Position numbers and translations under genes: made by a program. A stretch of DNA of 64,000 nucleotides from Timema cristinae (taxonomy: Eukaryota; Arthropoda; Insecta; Phasmatodea; Timematidae). The notes under the pieces were generated by a model. The model was not told the origin of the DNA and did not search any database. It saw only the letters and a list, made by a program, of their open reading frames with translations. The first letter of the stretch is position 1. Each line of letters begins with the position of its first letter. Shown in pieces: positions 1 through 9,980 of this stretch. The stretch is taken from assembly GCA_039000515.1 (NCBI GenBank), contig JBCFYV010000001.1, forward strand, positions 56,095,372 to 56,159,371. The letters run 5' to 3'.

Positions 1-1215
1 GGAACGCACTTAAATTGGTGCAAACAAAAAGGATCGGATAAACATTGCCTGCACACATGGCTGAAATTTAAAATTGAGCCTCTCCCACCCCATATTTATT
101 CACAAAAATTCAATTCATTGCAATATTGATGCTCTAAGCTATGTTACCACTTGCTTTGTTATTTATATAATGGAAATTAAACTAAGGTATATATACATTA
201 ATTGATTGTTTATAAATTCATACAATGTGATTATTGATAGCTATAAGTTACTTTTTGACCATTGAAAATACAGATATTATTTTAAAATAACCTTCTTATG
301 TGAAATGTTTCCACTCACCCCTGCCCTCATAGCCGCCTCCTTTTCCTCCAATTCCCAAACACAAGTACTCTCTAAGTGTGCAGTGAAGAAAACGAGCCGG
401 TTGTGAGAAATAAATCACTTCTAGGCTACGTACTGTAAACTGCGAAACTTTTGCTATTTCGCGCCACGATTTCATAGGGCAACTTATCTTAATAATGGCA
501 CGGAACTTCATATAATACCATTTGGCCCCATTTGATTGCGTAAGAAGAGGGTTACACAGTTGTTGTTTTTTTCCCCTTATTATTAACTTCCTTTTTTTAA
601 TATAATTTATGGCAAAGTTTGTAATCAGTTCAACATGTAGGGAAACATTTTAAATGTGAGCGTTCATACTATTTGTTAAAATATTTTTTTATTAAAATGT
701 GATACTAAACAAACAAAAAACTATAGGTCAAAATATTACATTCAATATATTAAGATTTTTTTTCCTAAATAAATACAGTATAGTTATTTGTAATATGTAT
801 TTTAATATGAAATTATTTTATTTCACTATAATTATTTTTGGTCAAAATAAAACAAATCATTCTCCAGTAGAAACATATATTTTATTTTATTCACATGATT
901 ACCTCTATGGTTATAAATATCTTTCAAGAGCGTCATGGAATTTAATGACAATTTTTTTTCCTAATTTAAAAAGTTTGTAAGCTGATGACAGATATTTAAC
1001 AAGTGTTGACATCACCACGTGAGGAAAATTAAACTCTATATTTGTTATAAAGAAACATTTGGTTTATTTAGGCCAAAACAGTGTATTGTTATAAAAACTA
1101 CAAAGAACCCTGACCTTTTCTCACGTTCGCTAAATCCTTACTTTAAGTTATAAAACTGATTTAGAATTTGTAGTCAATGTGGTAGAGACAAATAATAAAA
1201 CAATACAACAATACA
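1..1215. other. AT-rich non-coding stretch
   Basis: No recognisable gene or repeat boundary. The open frames here (for example 299-511 minus and 699-980 plus) are AT-driven, with low-complexity residue content and no family I recognise. Confidence 0.5.
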
Positions 1216-1587
1216 TATGCAAGCAAGCCGCTTTTTGCAAACATGTATATTAGACCTCAGAGATCCATTTTAGAAGGAGAACCCAAAGAAATTACCCTTA
1301 GGATTCAAAATGGTGGCCATTTTGAAAATATAGTTTATGACTTTTTTTAAATTTCTATGTTGGCTACATTTTTAGTAAGGCATTATTTCCAACTAATGTT
1401 TTAGTGCTGAAAATGGTTGTGACATCAAATTAAAGTCCAATAAAAAACAGCCCTATTTTGATTTTTTTTAATAGTGTCTAATTTTAAAATTTAAAACTTT
1501 AGGTAAGTTGATTATCATGAGACACATAATTTCATACTAATTATGCACAACTAAGCACGATGTTGAACTTTAAAAGCGTGCTGGATT
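1216..1587 (+). repeat. Left terminal inverted repeat of long-TIR element
   Basis: Aligns, with mismatches, to the reverse complement of 7727-8094. Both arms share the order: AAGCAAGC end, CATGTATATTA, GGATTCAAAATG, TTCCAACTAATGTTT, GTCCAATAAAAAAC, then a segment ending near CTGGATT/CCAGATT. Confidence 0.85.
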
Positions 1588-1853
1588 GTAATCGGTCATA
1601 TTGTGTTAACTATAAAACTGCAATAATGCACCCCATATTAGTTTTTATCATTTTATAAATATTAATCTTGCAAATTATTACAACCAACAAGGTTTGCCAC
1701 CAACTTATTTTGTCTTGGTGCGAAATATGGTTTTAGCTAAATAGTAATTGATTTTAAATGGGGTTATTAATTCAAGATAATGTTCGACGTGTAATTTAAT
1801 TATCACCATGTTATTTTCCAGATTGATGTTATCTAGATTCTTCTTTAGCTCCA

Positions 1854-2340
1854 GTGGAGATGATGAGTCGAAAACGCCATCGAGTGGCTTGCCCAGATAT
1901 TTTTGAAGGCTCTGCTGTTTGTGCCAAAAAAAATATGGAGATGATTTATCCTACTAAAAGCAAAGACAGTGTGAAGCGCAATTTTGGTTATAAAACATTT
2001 GCTGACAATCTCAACAAATTGTCTGCACTTGGACAGCTGCCTATAAATATAGATTTGAAAACCCTAGAAGCAGATGAGGGGCTTCAACCTAGATTGTTAA
2101 CACACTGTGCTCGCTGGAATAAGTCATGTTACAACATATTAATAATAAGAATGTCGCCCGCGCTCAGGAACCAGTCCACAAGAATCCTTCGGCTTCAAGC
2201 CCTTTGCCAGGCTGTTCTAGCTTTGACACTAAGTGGGAGATATCAGGTGAGTGTCCCTTAGCAAGAGGCTGTGCATCATCTGTAAGTAATAATTCTGAAG
2301 TGTGTTTCGTCTGCGACTGTGATCCCAAATGGGAATGAGC
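1854..2340 (+). pseudogene. N-terminal fragment of long-TIR element protein
   Basis: The plus-strand frame from 1854 has a stretch with EADEGLQPRLL followed by ARWNKSCYN, at roughly residues 70-95. This resembles the N-terminal region (a 'W-H/N-K-S-C' signature) of a dispersed ORF family that I recall from insect and cnidarian genomes. Near 2126 the similarity passes to another frame, where a short CFVCD motif (about 2312) suggests the usual second half of a small zinc-binding module. The frame change and the following stop show it is broken. The start is approximate: the upstream ATG is plausible, but a decayed element cannot fix it. Confidence 0.5.
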
Positions 2341-2474
2341 CATTAAGAAATGGACAGCCGTGTAAGGAATGCGGAAAGTCCCTAAGAGACAGAAAACTAC
2401 TATCCAAGCTAGGGTTGGCAATTTAATAGCACAGATAGCTACATAACAACATAACTAAATATCACAAGCTATGC

Positions 2475-2852
2475 TTGACAATGCTGTACAATCGCCATAA
2501 TCGCAAGATAAAGCTACAATCATCAGACCCACCCCATGATGGACACACTTGTGAAGCATTAGCTTCTGCACACGTTGATTCTTTTGTAACACACAAGCTT
2601 TGCCAAGAAGACATTGACTTTATTTTTAAAATATGTTTTCTAACAAGAATGTATAGAGACAAATTGATGGAACTGACAGACAGTGATGAGGTAACACATA
2701 AAGTTCACACCACTAGGTTCTGGGAGAGAATCTTGTCCCACTTTTCGCAGTTACGAGGGAGCAATCAGGTAAAGAATATGGTGTTTATGTTTGACACCAC
2801 AAACTTATTGAGAACGCAGATGAAAATTCAATTAATTTTGAACGTTTTGTGA
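2475..2852 (+). pseudogene. Second fragment of long-TIR element protein
   Basis: An open stretch with LASAHVDSFVTHKLCQEDI and then VTHKVHTTRFWERILSHF. The VHTTR...ERIL.HF segment is a recognisable block of the same dispersed ORF family and sits in the expected order after the N-terminal fragment. Similarity fades after about residue 95 and the sequence up to the hAT insertion at 3303 holds no long frame. No function is inferred from this piece alone. Confidence 0.5.
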
Positions 2853-3294
2853 ACCGCTTTCGTAATGATATGTCTGCTGTAAATTCTAAGTTGAATGGTT
2901 CGTTTGAAGTTAATTCATAGAGAGCATCTGTTCCAACGTCCCTGCTTGCAATTGTTAATTTATTTTTGTATGGCTCTTCTAAAATGATGGAATCAAAAGC
3001 TACACAGCTCACTTTTACCATTAGTCAGTTGATTCTCTTCAATTTAATAGTCGATCTCTCAGTGGAGAGATTGCGAGACATTGTAAAAATCAAGAACAAC
3101 CCTTACCCATCCACATAGCTTTATCTACGTTCAAAAAGAGTAGACGCTCGGAAAGCTCACAAATCGATTAAATGAAATTACATCGGCTCTCTAAAACTGT
3201 GGTTCAACGAGCAAAGGAAGAGAGAGTCCTTTGTCCATTAACTTTCTGACGTGGGCTATTTACTGTAGGAGCATATGATAATATAGACCATAAT

Positions 3295-3302
3295 ATGAGT
3301 AG
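3295..3302. repeat. Left 8-bp target duplication of hAT element
   Basis: ATGAGTAG, repeated exactly at 4125-4132 directly after the element. Confidence 0.92.
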
Positions 3303-4124
3303 CAGGGGCGGCTCGTGTATAGGCACTGCAGAATTGCAGCACCCCCTATTTCACTTGATTATATCGATAACATTTAATATAATGAGTCCTTTTTTCTTTA
3401 ATTCTTTCTTTATTTTTCGTAGTACAATATGTATTCCTTAAGCTTTTATGTCAGTACTTCAGTAGTCATCCCCCAGTTTATCAAAAATATACAAAAAATT
3501 TAGTATGGAACTGTGCGCTCCACAGTGCTAGTGACGTGGTGTTTAACTGTTGTGCGCATGGGCACATAGGAGAGGGCGGGAAGGAAGGCGGGACTGCCAG
3601 GTAGATAGAGCACTGTTGCTCTCGCAGTGCCGGCTCTCGCATGATGGTGGAAGGAAGTTTATTTTACTCAGCATGTGTTGTGCTAAAAACCGTGTACCAT
3701 ATTCTTGAATGTGATAAAGTCTAGAAGAGTGTAGAATTAGATTATTATTCTGCTTCCAGCTATTCTATTTGATTCATTTTTTTTTCTTGTTCTTTAGGTA
3801 ATAGAAAGACTAAATACGCTTGTAGTCCCTTCAATGGAGAAAAATTTCCTCATTTGTCATCAAGAGATCAAGGAAAAAATAATTGAACTTTTTGCGCAAA
3901 TTAAAACAAGAAGAATGGATTTAATTTTTAAATGTCTATATCAAGCTTGAACTGTAACAATTTAAGTTGGTAAATAAATAAAAAAAATTTTGTTAAGATT
4001 ATATCAAGTTCCTGAATAAATTTTCTTTTTATACATGTTTATTTCCTTTAACACAATTTTAAAACAAAGGCTAACAATATTCTAGAGCAGCAGCCCCATT
4101 AATTTTAGCTACGTGCCGCCACTG
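3303..4124 (+). mobile_element. hAT-type DNA transposon, internally deleted, nested in long-TIR element
   Basis: Ends are imperfect inverted repeats, left CAGGGGCGGCTCGTG and right complement CAGTGGCGGCACGTA, which is typical of hAT termini. It is flanked by a perfect 8-bp duplication ATGAGTAG, the hAT-specific length. At 822 bp it is far too short for a full hAT transposase. It still carries a GC-richer 5' part and what looks like the terminal transposase exon (3798-3950) with an AATAAA-like run after it. It interrupts the coding part of the 1216-8094 element, so it is younger than that element. Confidence 0.9.
3798..3950 (+). pseudogene. Possible terminal exon of hAT transposase
   Basis: After a good acceptor-like TTGTTCTTTAG, an open frame of 50 codons runs to TGA at 3948-3950. 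It includes ELFAQIKTRRMDLIFK, and AATAAATAAAA lies about 25 bases further on. Position inside the hAT ends and the basic C-terminal composition fit the last exon of a transposase kept in an internally deleted copy. The catalytic residues are absent. The hAT assignment rests on the element's ends, not on this peptide. Confidence 0.4.
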
Positions 4125-4132
4125 ATGAGTAG
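4125..4132. repeat. Right 8-bp target duplication of hAT element
   Basis: ATGAGTAG, identical to 3295-3302. Confidence 0.92.
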
Positions 4133-5002
4133 TGTTAGAAATCAAGATTATTTCCTTAGTACTGGCACTTTCACTATTTTGTTTCGGCCACAATAGACTA
4201 AAAGAGAGGAGGACAACAACTAAGGAAATAATAAAATGAAAAAGTAAAACATTTGCAGGCTAAGGAAATATTTGAATAAATTATTCAGAGTAACAATCAG
4301 TGTTAAAATAACAATTTGCATGGCCTTACAGGTCTTACTGGAGTGTGTTGAAAAACAAATAGATAATTGACTTTTATTACATGCGTAGTACGTTTTAAAC
4401 TCTCAAGGTATACAATTATATTAGATAAACTTGTCTAGAAGAGACCAATGAAATAAACAAAATTGTTGCTATTATTTAAAGAAACTTTTCTAAATGATAT
4501 ACAAGCTTCTAATTCACCACAGTGAATTAATATCAAACCAAACTAGGATCAAAAGTTTAATTTACTAAATTATTACAAAGATTGCAAAGAGCCTTTTAAA
4601 TGGTTAACAATGCGTCAGATTCACACCGATGAATACAGACTAAACAGTTTTTAAATTTATGGAATAAATTCAGTGGAACTGGACTTCCGTGTATGGAGAA
4701 GACAAGTATATCGTACTACTAGCACCATTTCATATTTAACAGATATTTATAAGAGATACTGGAGATTTTATTGATGGAAGTCGTTAGGTATCTGTCATAT
4801 CGAACTCTTTTATTGAAACAGAGTCTGGAGCACACTCTCATTTGAGTGTCAAGCACGTGAAAAAAAGCCATAAAACGCCATCAGGTTACTGCTGTTGCTT
4901 TTAATTCCCTGTTAACTGAAGCCTATTGTGACTCACGATAAAAAAAATACCGATACAGGATTGGGCCATACAACAATCTGAATCTTTCCCAACCTTCTAC
5001 TT

Positions 5003-5430
5003 TTGGCTTCAGGTGCTGAATATATTAACACTTATATTATAATTTGTTATATATCTTTGCCAGGGGAATTACCAATTGTTCAAAAAATGTCTAAAAATAT
5101 GTCACCATGGTTCTTTATTTTCGATCATTTTCACTATGCTCGTTGGGTAAGTGTCCATATAAAGGCTCTCAAAGAACTGGCAGGCAAAAGCCCTTTAGTT
5201 CGACAACAGTTCAATCTCGGCAGATTTGTTATAAGAAAAACGCATAACCCCTTTTCTGCTCTAGCGATTGACCAAGCTCATGAGTAGCACAACGCTAAAA
5301 TAAAGGGCAGTGGTGGAACACTTAGCCTCTTGCAAGATCCAGCTGCACTGCAGAATTGTACTTTTACTGAACCTGAAGTAACCCGACTTGTTGGAGAGTT
5401 TTACGAAGAGCTTGATTGTCATTTTTGTTA
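5003..5430 (+). pseudogene. Central fragment of long-TIR element protein (DQAHE block)
   Basis: The frame contains PWFFIFDHFHYARW, then RFVIRKTHNPFSALAIDQAHE, then an in-frame TAG (5285-5287). It stays open in the same frame through GSGGTLSLLQDPAAL to a TAA near 5430. The D-H-x-x-Y-A-R-W and A-I-D-Q-A-H-E signatures are the strongest matches to the dispersed ORF family. The order of motifs across the TAG shows a single nonsense mutation. The frame has no ATG at its start, so the listed start is only the edge of the open stretch. Confidence 0.6.
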
Positions 5431-5583
5431 AAGACAACATCTGTGAAGGAGTCCTTTATTCAATATGGCATTCCATTTCAAGAGAGTTCTGAATACCTCA
5501 TGACTCTTAATTCTCACATTATTTTTCGTGGGAATTATGTGAAAGCATTACGGACAGCTGAATAAAAGGTGTTATAACTGTTT

Positions 5584-5802
5584 GTGTCGTTCATACAAGA
5601 GCGTCTAACAGAGGATTCAACGAAGAATGTATTTTCTCATATGAAGAAAAACAAGGTTAAGATTTTCTCAAAAGAGAGGAAAACTGTAAGTAGAGAAGAA
5701 ACAACATTGCGTACATTTAAGAATTATGTCCGTATATTCTCCAAGATATTTATTAAAAGCCAGAGCCGTGAAAGGGATTTAGACCACTTCTTTGAGTTTT
5801 AA
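5584..5802 (+). pseudogene. Fragment of long-TIR element protein
   Basis: Open stretch ending in a block with SQSRERDLDHFFEF, equivalent in position and pattern to the C-Q-S/T-R-D-G-D-L-D-x-F-F block that follows the DQAHE block in the dispersed ORF family. It is preceded by SFIQERL. It ends at a TAA after DHFFEF. Confidence 0.5.
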
Positions 5803-5836
5803 AATCAATGTTACCCTCCTTGTCTGTCTGTGATGG

Positions 5837-6076
5837 GTGAGATTCAATATATCTCATGTAGTTCACATCCTGGAAAGTTTTGCTGAAGAATATACTTTTC
5901 CTGGGAGGCGTGAGGCAGTTATATATGACACCGCTGCTTTGGCTAACATCATCCCTCCAAAGAAAACAAAAATATTTCAAAAGTATGCCGACGAATTCGT
6001 GACATATGTTAGGTGTGATGCAAAAGGTATTGGAGAAATAAGATTGGACCTTGTTTTTGACATTCATTGTGACTAA
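5837..6076 (+). pseudogene. Fragment of long-TIR element protein
   Basis: Contains AALANIIPPKKTKIFQKYADE followed by IRLDLVFDIH. It matches in order the A-x-V-N-x-L-x-P ... Y-A ... R-x-D-x-V-x-D region of the dispersed ORF family. It lies 34 bases after the previous fragment in a different register, so an indel separates them. Confidence 0.5.
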
Positions 6077-6319
6077 GGGTTGAGGAAAGGAGTTCAAGCT
6101 AAGAGGGAGGTTCCACTTAGGTGGAAATTAATCGCTACTAATCTTACTAAAAATTGGCCTTTTAAGAAATTCCCAAAACAAAAGCGATATCTTTGAGGTT
6201 GTAGGGTGTTATGCATGCTGTATTACATGCATCTTCTACTTCCTTTATTTTCCACATTGGAACCAAGTTTGTTTGCATCAAATGCCCAAACGTCTCTCCA
6301 TGATTCGTTTTCATAGGAT

Positions 6320-6590
6320 TTGACAGAAGCTGATGTTCGTCTCCCTCTACATGTTCATGGTGCAATGTCACATGGCAAGAAAACCACTGTCTTCAGTACT
6401 GTGGATACAGATGTCCTCATTTTAGCAATTTATTTCTATTTCAGGCCAAAATGTATTGGAATCCATGATACGTTGTTGCTACATATCTGTACACAAAATT
6501 GCAGAAAATCTTAGTGAAGACAAGTCTGTTGCACCACGGGGCATTCACATATTTTCAGGGTGTGATACCACATCGTAATTTTTACTGAGA
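6320..6590 (+). pseudogene. Fragment of long-TIR element protein with acidic nuclease-like motif
   Basis: Contains TEADVRLPLHV, about 15 residues later STVDTDVLILA, and after a frame change GIHIFSGCDTTS near 6541-6577. The E-A-D ... V-D-T-D spacing is reminiscent of the acidic cluster of PIN/FEN-type nucleases (E-A-x ... D-x-D); that comparison is my inference. The G-C-D-T block is a known feature of the ORF family and follows in the right order. Confidence 0.5.
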
Positions 6591-6617
6591 GGAAATAAAA
6601 GGGTTTGGTTAGCATAG

Positions 6618-7075
6618 TTGAAGTTTGAAGAAGTCACTGATGCTTTCAAATTCATTAGCCCTCCATCAAACAATCTGGACCCTAGGAATATGGAAATATT
6701 AGAAAGGTTCATGGTCCTCCTTTATATCATTGATTGTCTGGATATGTCACTGAGCAAAACACGGAAAATACTTTCATATCCTACAGCAGATCTTAAGAAA
6801 ACATGCCGTCTACTACTGCAAGCCTTGAGCAGCACATCCTATGCTCTGCCTTTCAGGCTGGACATATTTGGGGTCAGGTTTTCATCAAAAGACCTTTTTT
6901 GCCGGGTCTGCAGATATGGTCCAAAAATGGAGATGGAGCATGGATGCCAAATTGGAGCACCCTCCCACCAATATCTTATGACTGCCGGGAGCTTGTGAAG
7001 TGTGGATGCCGTAGCAGTTGCAACTCCCGCTGCTCATGCAGGATTTTTGTTACGGCTCGCTGCTACACATGCAGA
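6618..7075 (+). pseudogene. C-terminal fragment with cysteine-rich tail
   Basis: Starts with FEEVTDAFKFIS, continues through CLDMSLSKTRKI, and by a frame change near 6880-6930 reaches ELVKCGCRSSCNSRCSC and CYTCR just before TGA at about 7076. The closely spaced cysteines look like a metal-binding C-terminal tail and are the standard ending of the dispersed ORF family. The frame change and degenerate middle mark it as non-functional. Confidence 0.55.
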
Positions 7076-7128
7076 TGAACCTGCTTTTCTTGCCCTGAGG
7101 ACTGAGTATTTCTAAACCTACTATATTA

Positions 7129-7333
7129 CACTAACTACTACTTTTGCTGCTACTAACACTACTACTACTACTTTCTACTATACTACTACTACTACTTCTA
7201 TACTACTCTACTACTACTTCTGCTACTGCTACTACTACTGCTGCTCTACTACTACTCGTACTACTACTACTTCTGACTACTACTCTGCTACTACTATCTG
7301 CTACTACTTCTACTACTGCTACTACTCTCTCTA
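7129..7333. repeat. Imperfect (CTA)n microsatellite
   Basis: Tandem ACT/CTA triplets with interruptions, lying between the decayed ORF and the right TIR. They create a leucine/threonine-rich open frame that is not a gene. Confidence 0.9.
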
Positions 7334-7726
7334 TATATTTACTATTATATATATTATAATTAATCCTGAAGCACTAAATGGAATAGTTTGAGGGAGAATA
7401 ATTTTCTTTATTGTTAACCTGTGTAGTTTTTATGACAATTTAACTTTAATGTGAGACGTTTTGTTACAGGTATGACTTGAACAGCAGCAGTGAGGAAGAA
7501 GATTACCCAGAGCCACAGTACCTTTATGAAACTGACTCAACCTTATGTTCTATTAGTGGTTATCCCAATTTTATTTTAAAGATTTATATGCTTCACAAAA
7601 TCAGTTACTATATCAAAGTCTTCAGATATGATTAAAGTACTCTGTGTAGCAATTTAATTATCGCTTTTTATTTCTCTAATTATTCATCAGTAATATGCTT
7701 TTATTTTTAAAAATTTCACTATTTTT

Positions 7727-8094
7727 AATCTGGCACTCTTTTATAGGTCACCATCGTTCTTAAGTGTGCCAAATTAGTGTGAACTAATGTGTCGCATGAT
7801 AATAATCTTACCTTAAATTATAAATTTAAAAATTGGATGCCATTTCTAAAAAAAAAGGAATGTTTTTTATTGGACTTTTTTGAAGGTCACCACCGTTTTC
7901 AGCGTTCAAACATTAGTTGGAAATGATGTTTTACTAAAAAATGTAACCAACATAAAAAATTTTAAAAAAGTTAGAAGCTATTTGTTTCAAAATAGCCGTC
8001 ATTTTGAATCCTAAGGGAAATTTCTTTGGGGTCCCCTTCCAAAATGGATACCTGAGGTTTAATATACATGTCTACGAAGCTGCTTGCTTGCATA
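7727..8094 (-). repeat. Right terminal inverted repeat of long-TIR element
   Basis: Reverse complement of 1216-1587 with mismatches; ends in GCTTGCTTGCATA. Confidence 0.85.
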
Positions 8095-8499
8095 ACAAAG
8101 TGCAGTATTATATGACTATGGACTATGGACGTTCCGTTTGAGGGACATTATTTATTATTGACTAAAAATATTGTAACAGTTCCTTTCAGAATAATCAAAA
8201 TATAAATGTGTATATTCTATGTTTTATGAAAGGCAAATATGTAAGAGATAAAATTGTGATGGTGTTGTGGATTATACCTGATTTATACATTAATAATAGA
8301 TTTTGGGTTATATATAATGTATGTTGAACATCTGACTTTTTTGAGTCATTAGTGATCCTTTGCAATATTTTCAAATATATTGAATGTAATCATCAGTCTT
8401 TTAAGTTTGGTGGTATGATTATACTTGGGTTGAAACGATTCATTGCTCAATTATATATATATAAATAGGGTCAAATATATATTTATATATACTTATATA
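8095..8499. other. AT-rich stretch without gene
   Basis: Nothing recognised apart from a short (TA)n patch near 8452-8500. Confidence 0.5.
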
Positions 8500-8720
8500 T
8501 TTAACGTTGTGTCTTACTATTCGTCAGGGTTAACACTTATGTATTGATTGGATTATTGATTTTAGGGATTAGAAAGGTTATATTTAGAGGAATTTTACCA
8601 AGAGAGAGAGAGTGAAGAACCCCATTTTGGGAAAAACATCCTCAATACACCCAAACGAGATTCTAGCCTCAATATTCCCTCATCTGCTGTCTTGTCTACT
8701 GCAAGAGTAAAGCAACAAAC
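8500..8720 (-). repeat. Old SINE-B copy (minus)
   Basis: Starts with a degenerate reversed SINE tail (GTGTCTTACTATTCGTCAGGG) and ends with reversed B-body sequence around CCATTTTGGGAAAAACATCC and the box-B-like AACGAGATTCTAGCC. Heavily mutated. Confidence 0.55.
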
Positions 8721-8844
8721 TGAAGCAGCTTTTTTATATTAATATTTCTGGGTACTTACCACTCAGTTTGAGTCAAACCACATCTTATTAATTTTTTTTA
8801 AATATATAAATTTAATATATAAATGTATAAAACTATGTATTGCT

Positions 8845-9095
8845 TCAATGGCCTCATGGTCTAAGGCGTCACTATCATGTTAAACTATACTGCCGATGAC
8901 GTAGAACGAGGATCAGATTCTGGTCGGGTGTATTGATGGTGGTTTTTCCAAAATTGTTTTCTACATTTTTCTCTACGCAAATGTGGGTAAACCTCATAGA
9001 ATTATAGTATTCCTAATCCCTAAAACAAATATCATAATTAATAAATAAGCGTATAGCCCAAATGGCTTAGTATGACATAGTGCTAAAACGTATCA
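8845..9095 (+). repeat. Old SINE-B copy (plus)
   Basis: A tRNA-like head (GGCCTCATGGTCTAAGGCGT ... GGATCAGATTCTGGTCGGGTG) is followed by the B body (GTTTTCTAC, CTACGCAAATGTGGGT). It ends with a degenerate shared tail (GCGTATAGCCCAAATGGCT ... GTGCTAAAA). Together with 8500-8720 it forms an opposed pair. Confidence 0.65.
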
Positions 9096-9704
9096 ATATT
9101 AAATTACTTACCTATTGTGGTTTTTTGGTTTCCTCCCATTTTTATCATGTTGAAATATAACCATATACATTTTGTTTTTATTTGGACTTATAATAAGAAG
9201 AGTTAAAAGATCTTAGGAAAGGACCTCCAAGACATTTGACCACTTCATCTTTAGATTGGGGAAAACAAGATCGAATTAAAGGGTGGGCCTCTGCGTCACA
9301 AACACTCCACCACCACTAGAGCCAGTCTTCCAATCTGTGTTGGTGGTTCCGACGACGGGGGGATTCTCCTCGATACATCCTAATCGAGTCAATCGTGCAA
9401 AGGTTGAAGAGAACACGGGTAGAGGGTTGCTTCTTCACTCTTCATGAATAATACAAGCGCCACTTGCCTGAAAAAATTCCGATACAATTGGAGTCTGTGT
9501 CTCCGTTTGCCTTCGACGTCACCAGTCAACACCAACCGATATCTCGGAGGGATGAGAAGAAGAGTCATTTAGTATTTTTTATAAAAAAAAAGGTCATTAA
9601 AATTAATTCAAGAGGTTCCTTATTCCGTGATAAGTACCTCAAGTCCATAATACTACTTTGATAAGCATTTGTAGGTTCTATTAATACTTTTTTTTACACT
9701 ACTA
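9096..9704. other. Stretch without recognised feature
   Basis: A slightly GC-richer patch (9220-9450) does not match any repeat in this window that I could recognise. The open frame 9464-9658 has no family match and poor coding character. Confidence 0.4.
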
Positions 9705-9907
9705 GGGGCCAGTTTCATAGTCAAATTTAGTACGCCTCAAGTGCGGCGCTACACTAAGTACATGACGACACCTACCTAAACCAGAATGGAATGGGCCGTT
9801 CTCACATAGGAAACTGGCCCATTCCATTGTGGTTTAGGTAGGTGTCGTCATGTACTTAGTGTAGCGCCACACTTGAGGCGTACTAAATTTGACTATGAAA
9901 CTGGCCC
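9705..9907. mobile_element. Foldback MITE, near-complete palindrome
   Basis: About 95 bases on the left (starting GGGGCCAGTTTCATAGTC) are mirrored as reverse complement on the right (ending GACTATGAAACTGGCCC), leaving an ~18-base loop. TA lies on both sides (9703-9704, 9908-9909), as for Tc1/mariner-type MITEs. The loop itself contains GAAACTGGCCC, a second copy of the terminal motif. No coding capacity. Confidence 0.85.
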
Positions 9908-9980
9908 TATGTGTCAAACCAACGATCATTCTCACACTTTAAAGACATCAAATCATCCTCATCATAGTCTTTATTGAGTC

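Larger units (their letters stand above)
1216..8094 (+). mobile_element. Decayed DNA element with ~370-bp terminal inverted repeats
   Basis: The sequence at 1216-1587 reappears as its reverse complement at 7727-8094, with scattered substitutions and small indels. The outermost 13 bases (TATGCAAGCAAGC and its complement) match perfectly. Between the TIRs lies a collinear set of plus-strand pseudogene fragments (1854-7075) that look like one long protein, followed by a trinucleotide microsatellite. The flanking duplication is uncertain: only ACA is shared on both sides. I recognise the protein as a multi-copy, usually uncharacterised ORF family of insects and cnidarians, but cannot assign a transposon superfamily. 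It is broken by stops, frame changes and an inserted hAT element, so it is non-autonomous and old. Confidence 0.75.

Noticed and set aside
7144..7359. Leu/Thr-rich 71-codon frame
   Set aside because: Translation of a (CTA)n microsatellite.
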